Shown here: positions 63,787 to 64,000 of the stretch, one piece after another | How positions within the stretch are numbered: position 1 is the stretch's first letter | How the letters are laid out: every line of letters begins with the position of its first letter | Source of the DNA: Bin87 sp963663945 | GTDB taxonomy: Bacteria; Chloroflexota; Dehalococcoidia; Lucifugimonadales; UBA3495 | Assembly: GCA_963663945.1 (NCBI GenBank) | Contig: OY760687.1 | Location: 806,001-870,000, forward strand | Reading direction: 5' to 3' | DNA length: 64,000 bases | The notes under the pieces: generated by a model | Databases searched by the model: none | What the model was told of the DNA's origin: nothing | The model's input: the letters and a program-made list of their open reading frames with translations, nothing else | Made by a program: the position numbers and the translations under genes

Positions 63787-64000
63787 AACCGCTCCTGAAA
63801 CCGGGCTGATTTCGTGTCGGCATTTTATCACGCGCCGGGCGCAGCCAAGTTTGACACCCCCGGGACGCCGCACTAAACTCGCCGGTGACCGCGCTGCCCG
63901 ACAATCATCGGCGAGTGTTTTATTCGGCGGGTGTTTTGTTACGAAATGGCGGCAGCCGCGTCCGCTTTCGCCTCCCAAATGCCAAATATAGTGAGGTATC

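Overview
The window is high-GC DNA that looks like a chromosome segment of an uncultivated Chloroflexota bacterium, possibly of the SAR202/Dehalococcoidia or marine/sponge-associated type. This is an inference from gene content: three CaiB/BaiF CoA-transferases with MmgE/PrpD and acyl-CoA dehydrogenase, a lipoprotein spacer of the VTREVPVTRVV type that I associate with Chloroflexota, a glycine-betaine-from-glycine methyltransferase pair, and very large secreted beta-sandwich proteins. No rRNA or tRNA gene was recognised, so the phylum call is not proven.

Layout. 0-7.1 kb is a mobile and defence-remnant zone: the 3' end of an unknown gene, an mcrC 3' remnant, an apparently intact IS21-family element (istA/istB with terminal inverted repeats), an unknown 500-residue protein and a tyrosine recombinase. 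7.5-12.6 kb carries two CaiB/BaiF CoA-transferases and a surface 5'-nucleotidase lipoprotein. 13.3-16 kb has a DUF4097 lipoprotein and a two-gene glycine betaine operon whose first gene has a one-base frameshift. 17.1-19.8 kb is a zinc/manganese ABC importer operon. 20.6-23.1 kb encodes a sensor kinase fused to a complete OmpR-type response regulator.

23.2-40.3 kb is dominated by two giant exported proteins, about 2990 and 1670 residues. The first has an almost exact 357-residue internal period; the second is a beta-propeller followed by alternating cadherin and Ig-like domains. A membrane-anchored HTH regulator with about eight TM helices lies between them.

40.8-54.2 kb is the most interesting part. 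A predicted transglutaminase-fold protein is coupled by an ATGA overlap to a divergent SecA-type ATPase, followed by a Ser-rich lipoprotein and an unknown protein. Next come DUF350 and DUF4178 proteins, then a small membrane protein, PspA and a PspAA-domain protein. After these are carboxynorspermidine decarboxylase, a DUF3326 protein and a voltage-gated-type K+ channel. The PspA/PspAA/DUF350/DUF4178/polyamine/ion-channel association resembles the E. coli yjfIJKLMC locus and other PspA neighbourhoods. The SecA paralogue paired with a transglutaminase-like partner is the part I cannot place in any described system. The simplest reading is an envelope-stress module joining membrane maintenance, polyamine chemistry and possibly a dedicated export or remodelling ATPase.

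54.4-58.6 kb has an HxlR regulator divergent from a DMT-family exporter, with a clear shared promoter and operator, and two tandem MFS paralogues. 58.7-64 kb holds an IS110 remnant, a zeta-toxin-like fragment, an MmgE/PrpD-CaiB/BaiF operon, one unknown gene and an acyl-CoA dehydrogenase. At least four decayed transposase fragments (IS5-, IS3- and IS110-like) are scattered between the blocks.
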